Assembly (NCBI GenBank): GCA_021153185.1
Contig: JAGKTY010000031.1
Coordinates: 1 to 23,170 of the forward strand
Direction: 5' to 3'
Source of the DNA: Lachnospiraceae bacterium
Lineage (GTDB): Bacteria; Bacillota; Clostridia; Lachnospirales; Lachnospiraceae
Length of the DNA: 23,170 bases
In this document: piece after piece, positions 1 to 8,215 of the stretch
Layout of the letters: the number at the start of each line of letters is the position of its first letter
Numbering within the stretch: the stretch's first letter is position 1
The notes under the pieces: generated by a model
What the model was told of the DNA's origin: nothing
Seen by the model: only the letters and a program-made list of their open reading frames with translations
Database searches by the model: none
Program-made: the position numbers and the translations under genes

Positions 1-741
1 GGCAATAATCGGAATGTTAGCCCTGATACGGTTTGGCAGTTTGCGTATCTTTTGTGTCGTTTCGTAGCCATCCTGCTCAGGCATCTCAATGTCCATCAGA
101 ATAAACTGATAATACCCGGGTGCATTCTCCTTCACCATCGAAATGGCCTTGCCACCGTTATCCGTTTCTTCTACCACAAGTCCATGTCCCAAAAGCACTT
201 CCTTTAAAATCTTACGGTTCAGTTCATTGTCTTCCACCAAAAGAACCCTTTGTCCCTCTAATGCTTCTGTCTGTTCCAAATCCACTTCAGTCATCTCTTC
301 TTCAAACGCTTCCCCGAGTGAATACGAGATGGTTCTTTCCATACTTGTGTGAACCGCCTGCAGCTTTTTCAGATATTCCTCTGCACGTGCTTCATTCTGT
401 CCGCTTAATTCCACATATCCGACCGCACTGTTTAGTTCTGTCCGGAGTTCTTTTAATGTTTTCTTATGAAAGTCCGCAACCTTTCCTGCGGTTTCCAGCT
501 CCCGTTCCAAGATGTTCATTCGCTCATAAAGCTGTTCATAATTGGTCTGCGCATTGAACACATCGCCGTCCGGAAATGCGAACTCCAGCTCCATCACAAC
601 ACCAACCTTATCAAGACACCTCTGTAATTCTTCAAGTGTCATGCTCTCCGTGGAAAGCTTTCTGTAAAAAGAAGAAGGATACAATCCCATTTGTTTTGCC
701 ATTTCTGCTTTGGTAATTCCCAAATGAGCGCATACGCCTCT
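1..741 (-). CDS. HTH / degenerate histidine-kinase-like / receiver protein, partial (3' end outside window)
   Basis: A reading frame runs on the minus strand from just after an in-frame stop at 742-744 off the left edge. Its N-terminal part (GITKAEMAKQMG, then SSFYRKL and MTLEELQ) reads like helices 2-4 of an XRE-type HTH. A coiled-coil stretch follows, then FHKKTLKELRTELNSAVGYV, which aligns column by column with the H-box of hybrid kinases (typically SHEIRTPLNAIIG) but has Lys (codon 451-453) where the phosphorylated His should be. No HATPase domain follows: the frame goes straight into a receiver (LVEDNELNRKI; ILMDIEMPEQDGYE with acceptor Asp at codon 91-93). The start is unclear: TTG at 723, ATG at 702, 690 or 642 are the options, and the first HTH helix is missing. 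It is probably a phosphorylation-responsive regulator or a decayed hybrid kinase. The receiver is certain; the rest is inferred. Confidence 0.75.
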
Positions 742-1708
742 TTACGAGGTGACACGGTATCTTTACCTTTAGCGGCGTGTCAATGCTCAAATTAGAAGTT
801 ACATAGATCAAATTCGCACCGTGCTGTCCCATATCATACGCCGGCGCATGGACCGTCGTAAGTGCCGGGGATGTATACGCACTCATTTCTGTATCATTAA
901 AGCCGATGATGGAAATATCCCCCGGTATTGACAAGCCCTTCTCTTTGATTGCCCGCATGGCGCCAAAAGCCAATGCATCACTTGCAGCAAATACTGCGGT
1001 CGGCCTCTCACTCCTTGTCAAAAGCTCCTTCATCATTTCATAACCGGAAGCGGAAGTAAAACTACCCTCCACCAAAAATTCCTTATATTGCAGCTTCTTT
1101 TTTTTCATATAAGAAATATATGCCTTCTTTCGTTCGTCCTCCACAAGCTCCTGCTGCCCGGCATATTCTCTGCCTCCGAGAAATGCAATCTTTGTGTGCC
1201 CAAGTTCCATAAGATAATCCATAGCCAAAGACACTGCATGCCCAAAATCCATTGTCAAAGTAGTAATTCCGTAGTCTTCCACCTGCATATCCAAAAAAAC
1301 AATATTTCTGCAAATCCGGATAAACCTGTCAACTTCCTCTTTGCTGAATTTCCCAATACAGATGATTCCATCCACATCTTTTAATATTTCCATATAATCC
1401 GTGTCCGAGCGGAATGCTCTTGTAATCGGAATGGAGTTCTTCAGACAGAAATCTTCAATTCCCTGTCGAACCATCAAATAATAGCTGTCCTGCATCTCCT
1501 GTTCGGCAGAAAACCACTGTACAATTCCAAGCTGAAAGTTTGCCTTCTTGCGATTGCTCACCTTATGATACTTTAATTCTTCTGCCACTTCGAGTACCCT
1601 CTGTTTTGTTTCTACAGAAACAGAAAGGGTTGCATCATTATTCAATATTCTAGAGACAGCAGCCGGAGACACCCCAGCCTTTTCTGCTATATCTTTGATT
1701 GTTGCCAT
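632..1708 (-). CDS. LacI/GalR-family transcriptional repressor, probable galactose regulator with aberrant C-terminus
   Basis: The N-terminus (ATIKDIAEKAGVSPAAVSRI) is the classic LacI-family HTH at residues 2-21 with the hinge region after it. The remainder is a periplasmic-binding-protein-like effector domain (AVFAASDALAFGAMRAIKEK; DISIIGFND). It is divergent from galK-galT across a 340-bp region with palindromic half-sites, so it probably represses the gal operon and itself, with galactose or a derivative as inducer (inference from context). Family members normally stop just after a CHLVKRES-like end. Here CHLVKR is reached at residue 324 (codon ending at 737), but the frame then runs 34 further residues through the start of the neighbouring receiver gene in another frame. 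This points to a deletion or frameshift at about 730-740 that removed the native stop. The start at 1708 is supported by an AAGGAGGAGCT site upstream. Confidence 0.9.
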   Translation of the reverse strand: MATIKDIAEKAGVSPAAVSRILNNDATLSVSVETKQRVLEVAEELKYHKVSNRKKANFQLGIVQWFSAEQEMQDSYYLMVRQGIEDFCLKNSIPITRAFRSDTDYMEILKDVDGIICIGKFSKEEVDRFIRICRNIVFLDMQVEDYGITTLTMDFGHAVSLAMDYLMELGHTKIAFLGGREYAGQQELVEDERKKAYISYMKKKKLQYKEFLVEGSFTSASGYEMMKELLTRSERPTAVFAASDALAFGAMRAIKEKGLSIPGDISIIGFNDTEMSAYTSPALTTVHAPAYDMGQHGANLIYVTSNLSIDTPLKVKIPCHLVKRRMRSFGNYQSRNGKTNGIVSFFFLQKAFHGEHDT

Positions 1709-1768
1709 AGCTCCTCCTTAACTAAATGTTTATCTGAATCGTTGGTAAATTTTTAATAAAACTTCTTT

Positions 1769-1797
1769 ATTCTATTGTATTCTGTCATTTTTAACAA
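1769..1797 (-). promoter_or_regulatory. Probable promoter of the LacI-family gene
   Basis: On the minus strand TTGTTA (1792-1797) and TAGAAT (1769-1774) are separated by 17 bases, 60 bases upstream of the repressor start. Confidence 0.5.
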
Positions 1798-1883
1798 CAG
1801 AATACATTCATGCATTTATTTTACCACATCCTTCTTATTTGTCCATATTGTTTTATTCCTCTGTTTGTTTTTCTCTTCAACGA

Positions 1884-1975
1884 TTTACTATATATATAGG
1901 ATACTGCTATTTTTTTTGAAGTAAATTTTTACTATTATTTTAGTAAATTATTATTGACATTTTACTAAAAGTAAA
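1884..1975. promoter_or_regulatory. Cluster of AGTAAA/TTTACT half-sites, probable repressor operators for galKT
   Basis: Six copies of AGTAAA or its complement TTTACT lie in 92 bases: 1884-1889, 1920-1925, 1928-1933, 1942-1947, 1961-1966 and 1970-1975. Two pairs form perfect inverted repeats: AGTAAA-TT-TTTACT (1920-1933) and TTTACT-AAA-AGTAAA (1961-1975). The second sits between the -35 and -10 of the galK promoter, so a bound protein would block polymerase. The adjacent LacI-family protein is the natural ligand (inference). Confidence 0.6.
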
Positions 1976-1982
1976 CTATATT
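1954..1982 (+). promoter_or_regulatory. galKT promoter
   Basis: Consensus TTGACA (1954-1959), a 17-base spacer and TATATT (1977-1982). The spacer contains the perfect palindrome TTTACT-AAA-AGTAAA. Translation of galK starts 66 bases downstream behind a GGAGG site (2036-2040). Confidence 0.75.
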
Positions 1983-2048
1983 ATAATTACAATATGTGTT
2001 GCTAAACTAAGATGCAACAAAACAAAAAATCAATCGGAGGAAATACGT

Positions 2049-3329
2049 ATGAAGACCATTCAGATGTTACAGGAAGATTTTCAAAATGAGCTTTACCAAG
2101 ACTTGCTATTCGATATCTATATCGATCCGGAGCGGATTCCTTATCAGACCGGCAGATACATTCATGCACTGAAGGAATATGAATCGAAATTCGGTAATGA
2201 TGAAGTAGAAATCTACAGCGCTCCGGGCAGAAGCGAAATCGGCGGTAACCACACCGACCACCAGCACGGTGAAGTTTTGGCAGCTTCTATTAACAATGAC
2301 GCCATTGCCATTGTCAAAAAACTGGATGAACCTGTTGTAAAGGTCATTTCAGACGGTTATGACTTGATTACGATTTCTCTGGATGATTTAGAGAAACGAG
2401 ACGCCGAAGAAGAAACGACCATTTCATTAATCAAAGGTGTCCTGGCCGGTGTACAAGACCACGGATATCAGATCGGTGGTTTTCAGGCATATATTACGAG
2501 CGACGTGTTAATCGGTGCAGGCCTTTCTTCTTCTGCAGCCTTTGAGACCATCATCGGCACGATTCTTTCCGGGTTATATAATGAAATGCGCATCCCGGCA
2601 ATTGAGATTGCTATCATCGGACAGTACGCTGAAAACGTTTACTTCGGAAAACCATGCGGACTCATGGACCAGATGGCTTGCTCTGTCGGCAATCTGGTAC
2701 ACATTGATTTTGCAGACCCTTCAAACCCGATTGTTGAGCGCGTTGATTTTGATATGGACGCACACGGATATAGTCTTTGCATCACAGACACCAAGGGGTC
2801 TCATGCAGATTTAACAGCCGACTATGCAGCCATTCCGGCAGAAATGAAAAAAGTGGCTGCCCTCTTTGGAAAAGAGGTACTGCATGATGTTTCCAAAGAA
2901 ACACTTTTTGCCAACCTGAGCAATGTCAGAAAACAGGCAGGTGACCGCGCAGCCCTACGTGCAATTCATTTTGTGGAGGAAAACGAACGCGTAAAAGCCG
3001 AAGTAGCTGCGCTTGGGTCAGACAACATCCCGACATTTTTGGAGACAGTGAAAGCTTCCGGCGATTCCTCATTCAAATATTTGCAAAATGTGTACACAAA
3101 CCATGATATCGAGCACCAGAACATGTCTATTGCACTTGCAGTGAGCGATAGCATTTTAAAAGAAAATGGTGTTAGTCGTGTCCATGGTGGCGGATTTGCA
3201 GGAACAATCCAGGCATTTGTCAAAAATGCGGCTGTGTCGGAATACAAAACTGCCATGGACAATGTGTTCGGCGAAGGTGCCTGCAGCGTATTGAAGATTC
3301 GTAAATACGGCGGCATGAAGGTATTATAA
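2049..3329 (+). CDS. galK: Galactokinase
   Basis: It phosphorylates alpha-D-galactose with ATP to galactose-1-phosphate, the entry step of the cytoplasmic Leloir pathway. The 426-residue protein shows the three GHMP-kinase motifs. The galactokinase signature APGRSEIGGNHTDHQHG (58-74) is an unusual clostridial form of PGRVNLIGEHTDY. The phosphate loop is LIGAGLSSSAAFE (154-166), and a C-terminal VHGGGFAGTIQAF matches motif 3. The GLMDQ segment places the likely catalytic Asp at about residue 207. The length exceeds the roughly 390 residues of many bacterial GalK proteins and fits the subgroup found beside class II GalT. A GGAGG site 8 bases upstream fixes the start. The gene is followed 21 bases later by galT, forming an operon under a LacI-family operator. 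Confidence 0.96.
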   Translation: MKTIQMLQEDFQNELYQDLLFDIYIDPERIPYQTGRYIHALKEYESKFGNDEVEIYSAPGRSEIGGNHTDHQHGEVLAASINNDAIAIVKKLDEPVVKVISDGYDLITISLDDLEKRDAEEETTISLIKGVLAGVQDHGYQIGGFQAYITSDVLIGAGLSSSAAFETIIGTILSGLYNEMRIPAIEIAIIGQYAENVYFGKPCGLMDQMACSVGNLVHIDFADPSNPIVERVDFDMDAHGYSLCITDTKGSHADLTADYAAIPAEMKKVAALFGKEVLHDVSKETLFANLSNVRKQAGDRAALRAIHFVEENERVKAEVAALGSDNIPTFLETVKASGDSSFKYLQNVYTNHDIEHQNMSIALAVSDSILKENGVSRVHGGGFAGTIQAFVKNAAVSEYKTAMDNVFGEGACSVLKIRKYGGMKVL

Positions 3330-3350
3330 AAACAAAAAGGAGAATGAGCA

Positions 3351-4844
3351 ATGATTCAAAATCTTATTTATGAATTAGTGAATTACGGAATCAAGCAAGG
3401 CCTGGTCAACTTAGCGGACCAAGTATATGTTACAAACAGTCTGTTAGAGTTATTCGGGCTTTCAGACTACCAGGAACCTGCGGATACAGAAACAAAACCG
3501 CGCGCGCTCCATGAAATTCTGGAAGATATGATAGAATATGCCCACAAAAACGGTATCCTGGAAGAAGATACAACGACCATGAAGGATTTATTTGATACCA
3601 AAATCATGGGCCTTCTGACACCGCTTCCATCCCAGGTAAGAAAAACATTCGCCGACAAATATGCGGTTTCTCCAAAGGAAGCGACAGATTATTACTATCA
3701 GTTTAGTCAGGCAACCAATTATATCCGCAAAGACCGTATTGCAAAAGACGAAAAATGGGTAACTGATACAGAATTTGGTCCGATTGATATCACAATCAAT
3801 CTATCCAAACCGGAAAAAGATCCAAGAGACATTGCCAAGGCCGGACAGGCCAAAAAATCCGGCTACCCAAGCTGTTTATTGTGCAAGGAAAATGAGGGCT
3901 ATGCCGGACATTTTTCTCATCCTGCCAGACAAAACCACAGGATTATTCCAATCACCTTAGGCGGCGAGCGCTACAATCTGCAGTACTCTCCTTATGTATA
4001 TTACAATGAGCACTGCATCATTTTTAACGACGAACATATTCCGATGAAAATTGACAAAGCTACCTTCCGTAAATTACTGGAATTTGTAGAACAGTTTCCG
4101 CACTATACTGCCGGCTCCAATGCCGATTTGCCAATTGTCGGTGGCTCTATTTTAAGCCATGACCACTTTCAGGGTGGCAATTATGTATTTGCCATGGCCA
4201 AGGCGCCTTACGAAACAGAATTCTCTTTGAAAGATTATCCTGCGATCCGTGCCGGAATCGTGAAATGGCCAATGTCCGTGATTCGTCTGCAAAGCAAAGA
4301 TACGGATGCGCTTACAAATGCCGCTGACCACATTTTATCTGCTTGGAGAAGCTACACGGACGAAGAAGCATTTATCTTTTGTGAGACGGACGGCACACCA
4401 CACAATACCATCACACCGATTGCGCGCATGCATGATGATGTATTTGAGTTAGACCTTGTTTTGCGAAACAACATCACTACAGAGGAATGCCCGATGGGCT
4501 TGTATCATCCGCACGCACAGTATCATCACATCAAAAAGGAAAACATCGGCCTGATTGAGGTGATGGGACTGGCAGTGCTTCCTGCCAGACTCAAAAACGA
4601 AATGCTGCAATTGGAAGATGCCATTTTAAAGCATAAAAATATCAGAGACTTGGCCGAAATTGAAAAACACGCCGACTGGGTCGAAGAATGGATTGGCAAT
4701 TACGATATCACCGCCGAAAACATCCACAAAATCTTGCAAAAGGAAATCGGCGTTGTCTTTGCCAAAGTATTGGAGTGTGCCGGTGTATACAAATGCACCA
4801 AAGAAGGAAAAGCTGCATTTCAGAGATTTATTGACACATTGTAA
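3351..4844 (+). CDS. galT: UDP-glucose--hexose-1-phosphate uridylyltransferase, class II
   Basis: It exchanges galactose-1-phosphate with UDP-glucose to give glucose-1-phosphate and UDP-galactose, the second Leloir step. The 497-residue length and sequence match the Firmicutes-specific class II family (often galT2/GALT_2) and not the E. coli class. Visible marks are a CLLCKENEGYAGH cysteine segment (about residue 180-190) and GGSILSHDHFQGG (about 262-274), whose His-Asp-His-Phe-Gln is the active-site region of this class. An AAAAGGAGAATGAGC site precedes the start. It shares an operon with galK. No galE (epimerase) is in the window, so that step must be encoded elsewhere. Confidence 0.95.
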   Translation: MIQNLIYELVNYGIKQGLVNLADQVYVTNSLLELFGLSDYQEPADTETKPRALHEILEDMIEYAHKNGILEEDTTTMKDLFDTKIMGLLTPLPSQVRKTFADKYAVSPKEATDYYYQFSQATNYIRKDRIAKDEKWVTDTEFGPIDITINLSKPEKDPRDIAKAGQAKKSGYPSCLLCKENEGYAGHFSHPARQNHRIIPITLGGERYNLQYSPYVYYNEHCIIFNDEHIPMKIDKATFRKLLEFVEQFPHYTAGSNADLPIVGGSILSHDHFQGGNYVFAMAKAPYETEFSLKDYPAIRAGIVKWPMSVIRLQSKDTDALTNAADHILSAWRSYTDEEAFIFCETDGTPHNTITPIARMHDDVFELDLVLRNNITTEECPMGLYHPHAQYHHIKKENIGLIEVMGLAVLPARLKNEMLQLEDAILKHKNIRDLAEIEKHADWVEEWIGNYDITAENIHKILQKEIGVVFAKVLECAGVYKCTKEGKAAFQRFIDTL

Positions 4845-4879
4845 ATACGTATAAAATTAGCCGGAAGTAATTTTGACAT

Positions 4880-4919
4880 ATGCCCTCTCTACTGGTTTGC
4901 AGGAAAGAGGGCATTTTTT
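4880..4919 (+). terminator. Rho-independent terminator of galKT
   Basis: A 9-bp perfect stem (ATGCCCTCT at 4880-4888 and AGAGGGCAT at 4906-4914) is followed by a six-T run (4914-4919), 36 bases after the galT stop. Confidence 0.85.
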
Positions 4920-4976
4920 ACTCCCGGCCACTCATCATTCCATCTATCATGAATGGTTTTCTCTTCTAAACAATCT

Positions 4977-5798
4977 CTATTTTTGCGGTATTTTTTTATC
5001 GGTATGCAGGATATGGTTAATGAGCCATCCAAGCAAAAATTCCATCAGGCTTTCCAGATATTCACGCGGATTCCGGTCAATATCTTCCTCTCGCACGTTC
5101 TCTATTTTGTCAATAAAAGCCTCATGTGCCCTTTTCTGCGCCTCAAGTCCGTCATAATGAATGCTCTCCATATATTCTTCTTCATCCGCAAAATGAAAGG
5201 CGGTATACTCCTTGAGTTCCTGCAAAATCTCCATGATGGAATCATACGCATCTCCGGCTGTAAAATTGCGGATCAACCGGTTCGCCCGCTCCATAATTTC
5301 AAATAAGATTTGATGCTCCTTATCAATCAGCGGAATTCCTGTCATGTACTCCTCTGTAAATTCGCACGGATTTTCCCGAATCATCCATTCCTCAAGCGGC
5401 GGCAGTTTTCCAATCATCGTATCGCTGCCCACAATATGATGGTACAGCCACTTTGCCAAAAACTGTAACAGCTCCGTCAACAGTTCTCTCTGGTCTTCCT
5501 CTTCATCAATATTACAGAAAGACCACTCCCTGATTTTTTCTGAAAAAAACATATGCTGCGATCTTTGCAAAATCAGCTCCGGATCGCGTATTTCTTCCAT
5601 ATAAGCTTCTTCATGGGCAAAATGTTCGTCCGCATAATGCTCAAGTTCATCAAGCAGCTGTTTAATCTCTGTATAGCGCTCCCTGACATAATCATTCTGC
5701 AGCATTTCAATCCCATTATTAATTAGTTCAAACAAATGCTGATGCTCTGCGTCTAACTGTTCAATTCCAAGCATACAGTCTTTCGTAAATTGAAACAT
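4977..5798 (-). CDS. Tandem two-domain hemerythrin-like protein
   Basis: Two bacteriohemerythrin domains lie head to tail in 273 residues with no membrane segment or signal peptide. Bacteriohemerythrins bind O2 or buffer iron at a diiron centre, and in anaerobes are usually linked to oxygen sensing or protection (family knowledge). Domain 1 shows H19, H59-x3-E63, H82 and H121-x4-D126. Domain 2 shows H162, H202-x3-E206, H225 and H262-x4-D267. In both, the first residue of the usual HxxxH motif is Gln (Q78 and Q221), so each site appears to lack one of the five histidine ligands. Most homologues have one domain of about 135 residues; this one is a duplication or fusion. The start is supported by AAAGGGGGAA upstream. 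It is convergent with galT and seems to stand alone. Confidence 0.88.
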   Translation of the reverse strand: MFQFTKDCMLGIEQLDAEHQHLFELINNGIEMLQNDYVRERYTEIKQLLDELEHYADEHFAHEEAYMEEIRDPELILQRSQHMFFSEKIREWSFCNIDEEEDQRELLTELLQFLAKWLYHHIVGSDTMIGKLPPLEEWMIRENPCEFTEEYMTGIPLIDKEHQILFEIMERANRLIRNFTAGDAYDSIMEILQELKEYTAFHFADEEEYMESIHYDGLEAQKRAHEAFIDKIENVREEDIDRNPREYLESLMEFLLGWLINHILHTDKKIPQK

Positions 5799-5900
5799 AT
5801 CCGTTCCCCCTTTGATGGTCTAATGATTTTTCGTTTATTCTTATCCGGTAATATCCGTTTCATGTGAAAGGTTCGCCTCGTTTTGTATGGTAAGTCGCCT

Positions 5901-6908
5901 TTATGACTGCGGATTTACAAATGTTGTATTGCCGCCTCTGATTTTCAGCAGTGTGCCGCAATAAGGGCAAACCTCCTGCTGCTCTGCATTCGATGCGCCA
6001 CAGCCCGGGCAATTACTGTAAAGTGTCATAGGTGCATGTGACAATTTATCCGGATTTTCTTTAAAATATTGATACGCCACGTTTTTCTTTCTGACTCCAA
6101 ATAATATGGCAATATAAAATATCGAATAGAATGCCAGGAGCGCTGCGTACACAAGGATTCCTGACGGATCAAAACTCGTCTTTGCCAAATCACCCATCAC
6201 GCTATTCCATGCATAATCCAAAGCCTCGGCAAAATTCTGACCGGACATTCCCTTTTGGAAATTCTCCAGTAGTTTATCAAATGCTGCATCTGACAGACAT
6301 TTGGTCGTATCGTCGCCACAATACATGTCATATTCCCAATTATAAAAATCATCCGAATCATCTACCGTAAACAAAATCAGCATTGCATCTTCATCATATC
6401 CAATCTGATAATACAGTTCTTCCGAATACACCTCTAAATCATCGTAATGCTCTTTCCATGTAAAATCGTCCGTATAAATCGTTACAGGCATTCCGGATGC
6501 CTCGTAAACCCTTTGCATAAGCTGCAAAACTTCCTCTTCATCCGAATCCGTTAACACATCGGCATTATCTTTAATAGAAATCCTGTCCGGATCTCCCCAA
6601 ACCTTGCCGCCAACATGAATAACGAGTGAACTAAGCGAAGCAAACATCACCAGCATATGACAAGTTATAAAAACAAGTGCAATGATAATCCCTGCATTCC
6701 ATCCGCTTTTGGTTCCGAAACCGCTATCGCTTGTATAACACGTATGTAATCTGCCGACCCTGTCATAATAGGAACGGTTATAACATCCCGCAAACGGTTT
6801 GTTCGCCGTCCTGACTGAAGCACCGCCGCTACGCGAACCGCCTGAATGCCTTGAACGACTGCTTCTATGACTTCCTCCGCTTCTGGAGCCTCCACCGTGT
6901 CTCGCCAT
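5901..6908 (-). CDS. TPM/YgcG-like membrane protein with C-terminal zinc ribbon
   Basis: The 335-residue protein begins with a low-complexity Gly/Ser/Arg/His-rich segment (about 1-30). It then has a hydrophobic helix (about 73-100), a soluble domain resembling the TPM fold (ISIKDNADVLTDSDEEEVLQ and, later, YDEDAMLILFTVDD), a second membrane helix (about 250-270), and a tail with CPGC...CPYC, a typical four-cysteine zinc ribbon. It is therefore probably an integral membrane protein with an exposed TPM-like domain. TPM proteins have been linked to photosystem repair and to envelope functions, but the biochemical role here is unknown. The stop of the SGNH esterase lies 21 bases upstream and a strong AAGGAGGAT site precedes the ATG, so the two genes form an operon. 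The family call is moderate; the topology is clear. Confidence 0.7.
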   Translation of the reverse strand: MARHGGGSRSGGSHRSSRSRHSGGSRSGGASVRTANKPFAGCYNRSYYDRVGRLHTCYTSDSGFGTKSGWNAGIIIALVFITCHMLVMFASLSSLVIHVGGKVWGDPDRISIKDNADVLTDSDEEEVLQLMQRVYEASGMPVTIYTDDFTWKEHYDDLEVYSEELYYQIGYDEDAMLILFTVDDSDDFYNWEYDMYCGDDTTKCLSDAAFDKLLENFQKGMSGQNFAEALDYAWNSVMGDLAKTSFDPSGILVYAALLAFYSIFYIAILFGVRKKNVAYQYFKENPDKLSHAPMTLYSNCPGCGASNAEQQEVCPYCGTLLKIRGGNTTFVNPQS

Positions 6909-6929
6909 TTAAATCCTCCTTGTACCTTG

Positions 6930-8042
6930 TCACGCACAGATAATTGATATGAATTCAAAGAAATGCTCCGGAATTTCAGCTTCATCAATCATCAGTGTTA
7001 CTGTATGCTTCTTATTTATTCCGTGAATTAAAATCGGAGTCAACTCCAATTTGTCGCCCCAATCTTCATCAAACGTACCATCAAGCACAATTCCTGTTTG
7101 CTGACCGTCTAACATAACTGCCGCTCTTTGTGAAACCGCATCATGAAACCTTCTATACTGAATTGCAATCTCACTTCCACAGACTTCAAATTCAATCGAA
7201 GCTGTTTGCGCCGTTGCGCGCCAGCCCATTTTAAAGCAATCCGTTATGCCTTCCTGCTTTTCATCCATCATCACAAAATGACGCATATCCGCTTTTATAT
7301 TGTAATTTTGATATCTGACAGAGGTTTCATAATGATTTTCTGTTAATGGTAGTATTTCTTCTTCCCCATTGTTTTCTTCCAGACATGCTTCGGCTTTTTT
7401 AAGCGCATATATAATGGCATCCGCAATCAAAGCATGTCCCCTATCATTCGGATGAACTCCATCACCCGTCAGTTCCTCCATTTGGATCGCACCTGACAAA
7501 AGAGAAGGATAGATAATGCTTTGAAGACTGACTGCCGGCAGATGATAATGTCTCGCAATTTGGGAGTGTACCCGTTCTGCACTTTTTCCGTCCAGATAAA
7601 GCATATTATAAAAAATCAGAATTGCCGGCTTGCTTTTATCATAATACAGTTGCCTAATGAGTCCTTCAAACGTTTCTTTAAAAAACGCATTGCTCTCATC
7701 ATTTACGGAAAACTCTACAATGATAAGATCAGGTGACTTGGACAACAAATCACTTGCCGCTCTTGCGCAGGCAAAATGCGATGTGGTTCCTCCGATGCCG
7801 GCATTGATATATTGCATATATGCACCCGGAAATCTATTTTGAACGTATTGAAAAACGCGATAAGCATAGCATTTTTCTTCTGTAGATGCCCCTACGCCCT
7901 GCGTAATAGATCCCCCAATAAAACCAACACCGAACGGTTGTCCCTGCTCAGCCTTTTTCATGGCTCTTTTGATTCTTTGCGTATTCCCATTTCTATAGCC
8001 ATTTGCAAATTCAGGCATTTCTGCCCAAGCTTCATCAAACAT
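6930..8042 (-). CDS. SGNH/GDSL-family esterase with C-terminal accessory domain
   Basis: The 370-residue protein has the SGNH hydrolase blocks in order: FIGGSITQG with nucleophile Ser45 (block I), NAGIGGTTS (block II Gly), IIVEFSVND (block III Asn), and DGVHPNDRGH (block V Asp/His). The GGSIT form is typical of carbohydrate esterases that remove acetyl groups from plant or bacterial polysaccharides. Residues from about 235 to the end look like a beta-rich accessory domain. No signal peptide is visible, so it is probably cytoplasmic, perhaps deacetylating imported oligosaccharides (inference). An AGGGAAA site and a promoter at 8081-8109 support the start, and the TPM-like gene follows in the same operon. 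Confidence 0.87.
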   Translation of the reverse strand: MFDEAWAEMPEFANGYRNGNTQRIKRAMKKAEQGQPFGVGFIGGSITQGVGASTEEKCYAYRVFQYVQNRFPGAYMQYINAGIGGTTSHFACARAASDLLSKSPDLIIVEFSVNDESNAFFKETFEGLIRQLYYDKSKPAILIFYNMLYLDGKSAERVHSQIARHYHLPAVSLQSIIYPSLLSGAIQMEELTGDGVHPNDRGHALIADAIIYALKKAEACLEENNGEEEILPLTENHYETSVRYQNYNIKADMRHFVMMDEKQEGITDCFKMGWRATAQTASIEFEVCGSEIAIQYRRFHDAVSQRAAVMLDGQQTGIVLDGTFDEDWGDKLELTPILIHGINKKHTVTLMIDEAEIPEHFFEFISIICA

Positions 8043-8080
8043 ATCTTTTTCCCTATATCATGTACAAGCATTATATATAC

Positions 8081-8109
8081 ATTGTAAAGCATGGTGGCGT
8101 ACTTATCAA
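8081..8109 (-). promoter_or_regulatory. Probable promoter of the esterase/TPM operon
   Basis: On the minus strand TTGATA (8104-8109) and TACAAT (8081-8086) are 17 bases apart and lie about 40 bases before the esterase start. Confidence 0.55.
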
Positions 8110-8215
8110 GGAAGAAAACAAACAATAGGCTAAAGGTGGATTTATAAAATGGCAACGATTTGAAGATTTACGAATTGAATATGTTTTAACGCAGCAAGAT
8201 GTTGCTTTTTTCTTC

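Noticed and set aside
120..557. 145-codon plus-strand frame at the left end
   Set aside because: It is antisense to the receiver gene, which has clear domain motifs on the minus strand.
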